From Cohnella lupini (GTDB lineage: Bacteria > Bacillota > Bacilli > Paenibacillales > Paenibacillaceae): a stretch of 64,000 bases of DNA. Positions within the stretch are counted from its first letter, which is position 1. Each line of letters starts with the position of its first letter. Location of the stretch: positions 248,001 to 312,000 of the forward strand of contig NZ_QRDY01000004.1 of the NCBI RefSeq assembly GCF_003386205.1. Reading direction: 5' to 3'. Shown in pieces: positions 62,976-64,000 of this stretch. A program made the position numbers and the translations under genes. The notes beneath the pieces are model-generated. The model made no database searches. It worked only from the letters and a program-made list of their open reading frames with translations, and was not told the origin of the DNA.

Positions 62976-63109
62976 CGGTGGGTTGGAAATTGGTTAGTTT
63001 GCCGAAGCCATTCTTTTTATGCTTACTAGAGGGTTTTGTGGTTGGTTCGTTTGGCGGTTGTTAGTTTGCTGAAGCTCAGCCAAGAACGCTTATTTCGACC
63101 GTATGTGAC

Positions 63110-63147
63110 AAAGTACAGCCACCCCCAAATGGAGAGGCTGTACCTTT
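63110..63147 (-). terminator. Terminator of the right-edge binding-protein gene
   Basis: GTACAGCC and GGCTGTAC with flanking AAA/TTT around a 15-base loop, 59 bases past the stop. Confidence 0.6.
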
Positions 63148-63205
63148 CATGTACGTGCATATTTTCAGTGGTCTCCCATTTCGCGCGGAGCATTTCTTTT
63201 TTCGT

Positions 63206-64000
63206 TTATTTGCCTTGCTTCGTCATTTCCGCGTTCACTTCTGTAATCGCTTCTTGCAAGCCTTTGCTGTCGTAGCCTTTAACGATATCTTTCCATTGCT
63301 TGACCGGATCTTCTTTGCCCAAGATCAAGCGGGTGAAATCGTCGTCGAAATCGATCGATTGGATCTTATCGTTGCCCGGAGTGGACATCGTGTAGATTCC
63401 GAATTCGGTCGGAATCGGTTTGGCGTTATCCATTTGCCATTTCAATTCGTCTTGAATGAACTGTACGACGTCGTCTCCAAGAGCCGCTCTGTTCGATTCG
63501 CTGTCTTCGATCGAGCTCGCGTTTCTCCATTGCGCCAGCTGCGAGATGACGTCCATCGACGGATATTTTTTCTTCAGGTCGACAAAGTTGCCGTTCTCGT
63601 CCTTCTCGCGAGTAACCGTAATTTTATCGCCGTCTTTCGTATAATCCTTGCCTTCGATTCCATAATCGAACATTTCCTTGCCGGCCGGCGAAAGCAGCCA
63701 ATCGTACACCCGTAAAATCCGATCCAGCTTCTTGTCGTCTACTTCCGCGTTGATCATCGTTTCGGACCACCAGGAAATCGTTGTATGGCGATACACTGTA
63801 CCGTCCGCGGCCGGCCATAGATGCAACAGCTTCACGTGGTCGAAGAAGTTTTCGCCCGGATTGTTTTTCTCCCATTCCGCCTTGACTCCGGTAGCTCCGC
63901 CGACCGAACTCGCGGCAATGGCGAACGCGCCTGCTTTGTTCTGATAGAACTTCTGATTGCCTTCTCCGGCTTTCTGAACGGCGAAATCCTGGTCAAGCAA
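63206..64000 (-). CDS. Extracellular solute-binding protein (5' part outside window)
   Basis: The C-terminal 264 residues of a large LplA/YtcQ-type binding protein: FGIYTMSTPGNDKIQSIDFD and VYDWLLSPAGKEMFDYGIEG are typical. The signal peptide and about 250 residues lie beyond 64000. It has the same class as the protein at the left edge but is not the same sequence. The ligand is unknown. Confidence 0.85.
   Translation of the reverse strand: MLDQDFAVQKAGEGNQKFYQNKAGAFAIAASSVGGATGVKAEWEKNNPGENFFDHVKLLHLWPAADGTVYRHTTISWWSETMINAEVDDKKLDRILRVYDWLLSPAGKEMFDYGIEGKDYTKDGDKITVTREKDENGNFVDLKKKYPSMDVISQLAQWRNASSIEDSESNRAALGDDVVQFIQDELKWQMDNAKPIPTEFGIYTMSTPGNDKIQSIDFDDDFTRLILGKEDPVKQWKDIVKGYDSKGLQEAITEVNAEMTKQGK

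Overview
The window reads as chromosome of a soil- or plant-associated member of the Paenibacillaceae (Cohnella/Paenibacillus-like). The basis is indirect: moderate to high GC, strong AGGAGG-type ribosome binding sites with many GTG/TTG starts, YesM/YesN-type two-component pairs beside sugar ABC transporters that lack their own ATPase, membrane-bound AraC regulators, a copper-amine-oxidase-like stalk domain, and a large load of secreted and cytoplasmic glycosidases. No rRNA, tRNA, CRISPR array, insertion sequence or prophage was seen.

Layout. 1-6 kb (minus strand): a GH95 fucosidase-like enzyme, a membrane-bound AraC regulator and a solute-binding lipoprotein cut by the window edge; a near-perfect catabolite operator lies ahead of the GH95 gene. 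7-10 kb: an SDR plus enolase-superfamily dehydratase pair with a GntR regulator, plausibly an acid-sugar (perhaps fuconate) route. 10.2-13.8 kb (plus): TetR regulator, polar amino-acid ABC importer and OsmC protein. 13.9-16.2 kb (minus): Gfo/Idh/MocA oxidoreductase, sugar isomerase and an internally deleted nucleoside hydrolase. 16.7-19 kb: GH30 enzyme divergent from an AraC regulator. 19-28 kb (minus): a polysaccharide-uptake operon of two permeases, binding protein, YesM/YesN pair and heparinase II/III lyase. 28-31 kb: a stalk-domain secreted protein, a VOC protein and an AraC regulator.

31-46 kb is the most unusual part. On the plus strand a tightly coupled ligase, VanXY-type peptidase and VanT-type racemase cluster is followed by a polysaccharide deacetylase and a sigma factor. 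Facing it on the minus strand is an operon of solute-binding protein, ABC ATPase, HlyD-type adaptor, FtsX-type permease, second ATPase with an apparent AbrB-like tail, and a second sigma factor. The two operons meet at one hairpin that overlaps both stop codons. Upstream of the minus operon are an OmpR-type two-component system, a candidate structured RNA and a lone Rieske protein.

46.9-52.3 kb: a large secreted beta-helix protein with PKD, FN3 and NPCBM modules, a CpsB/PHP phosphatase, a DUF2264 protein and a VOC protein. 52.4-61.4 kb: a complete-looking myo-inositol catabolic operon (iolD-E-C-A-G-B) with a LacI regulator and a HAD hydrolase, started from a promoter region bearing two identical palindromes. 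61.4-64 kb: an unrecognised protein, repeats, and a solute-binding protein cut by the right edge.

Five intergenic loci hold tandem arrays with the same 51-bp period but several different unit sequences, most able to form hairpins, and a separate ~195-bp dispersed element is present in two copies plus a fragment. These are the strongest signals not explained by ordinary gene content.
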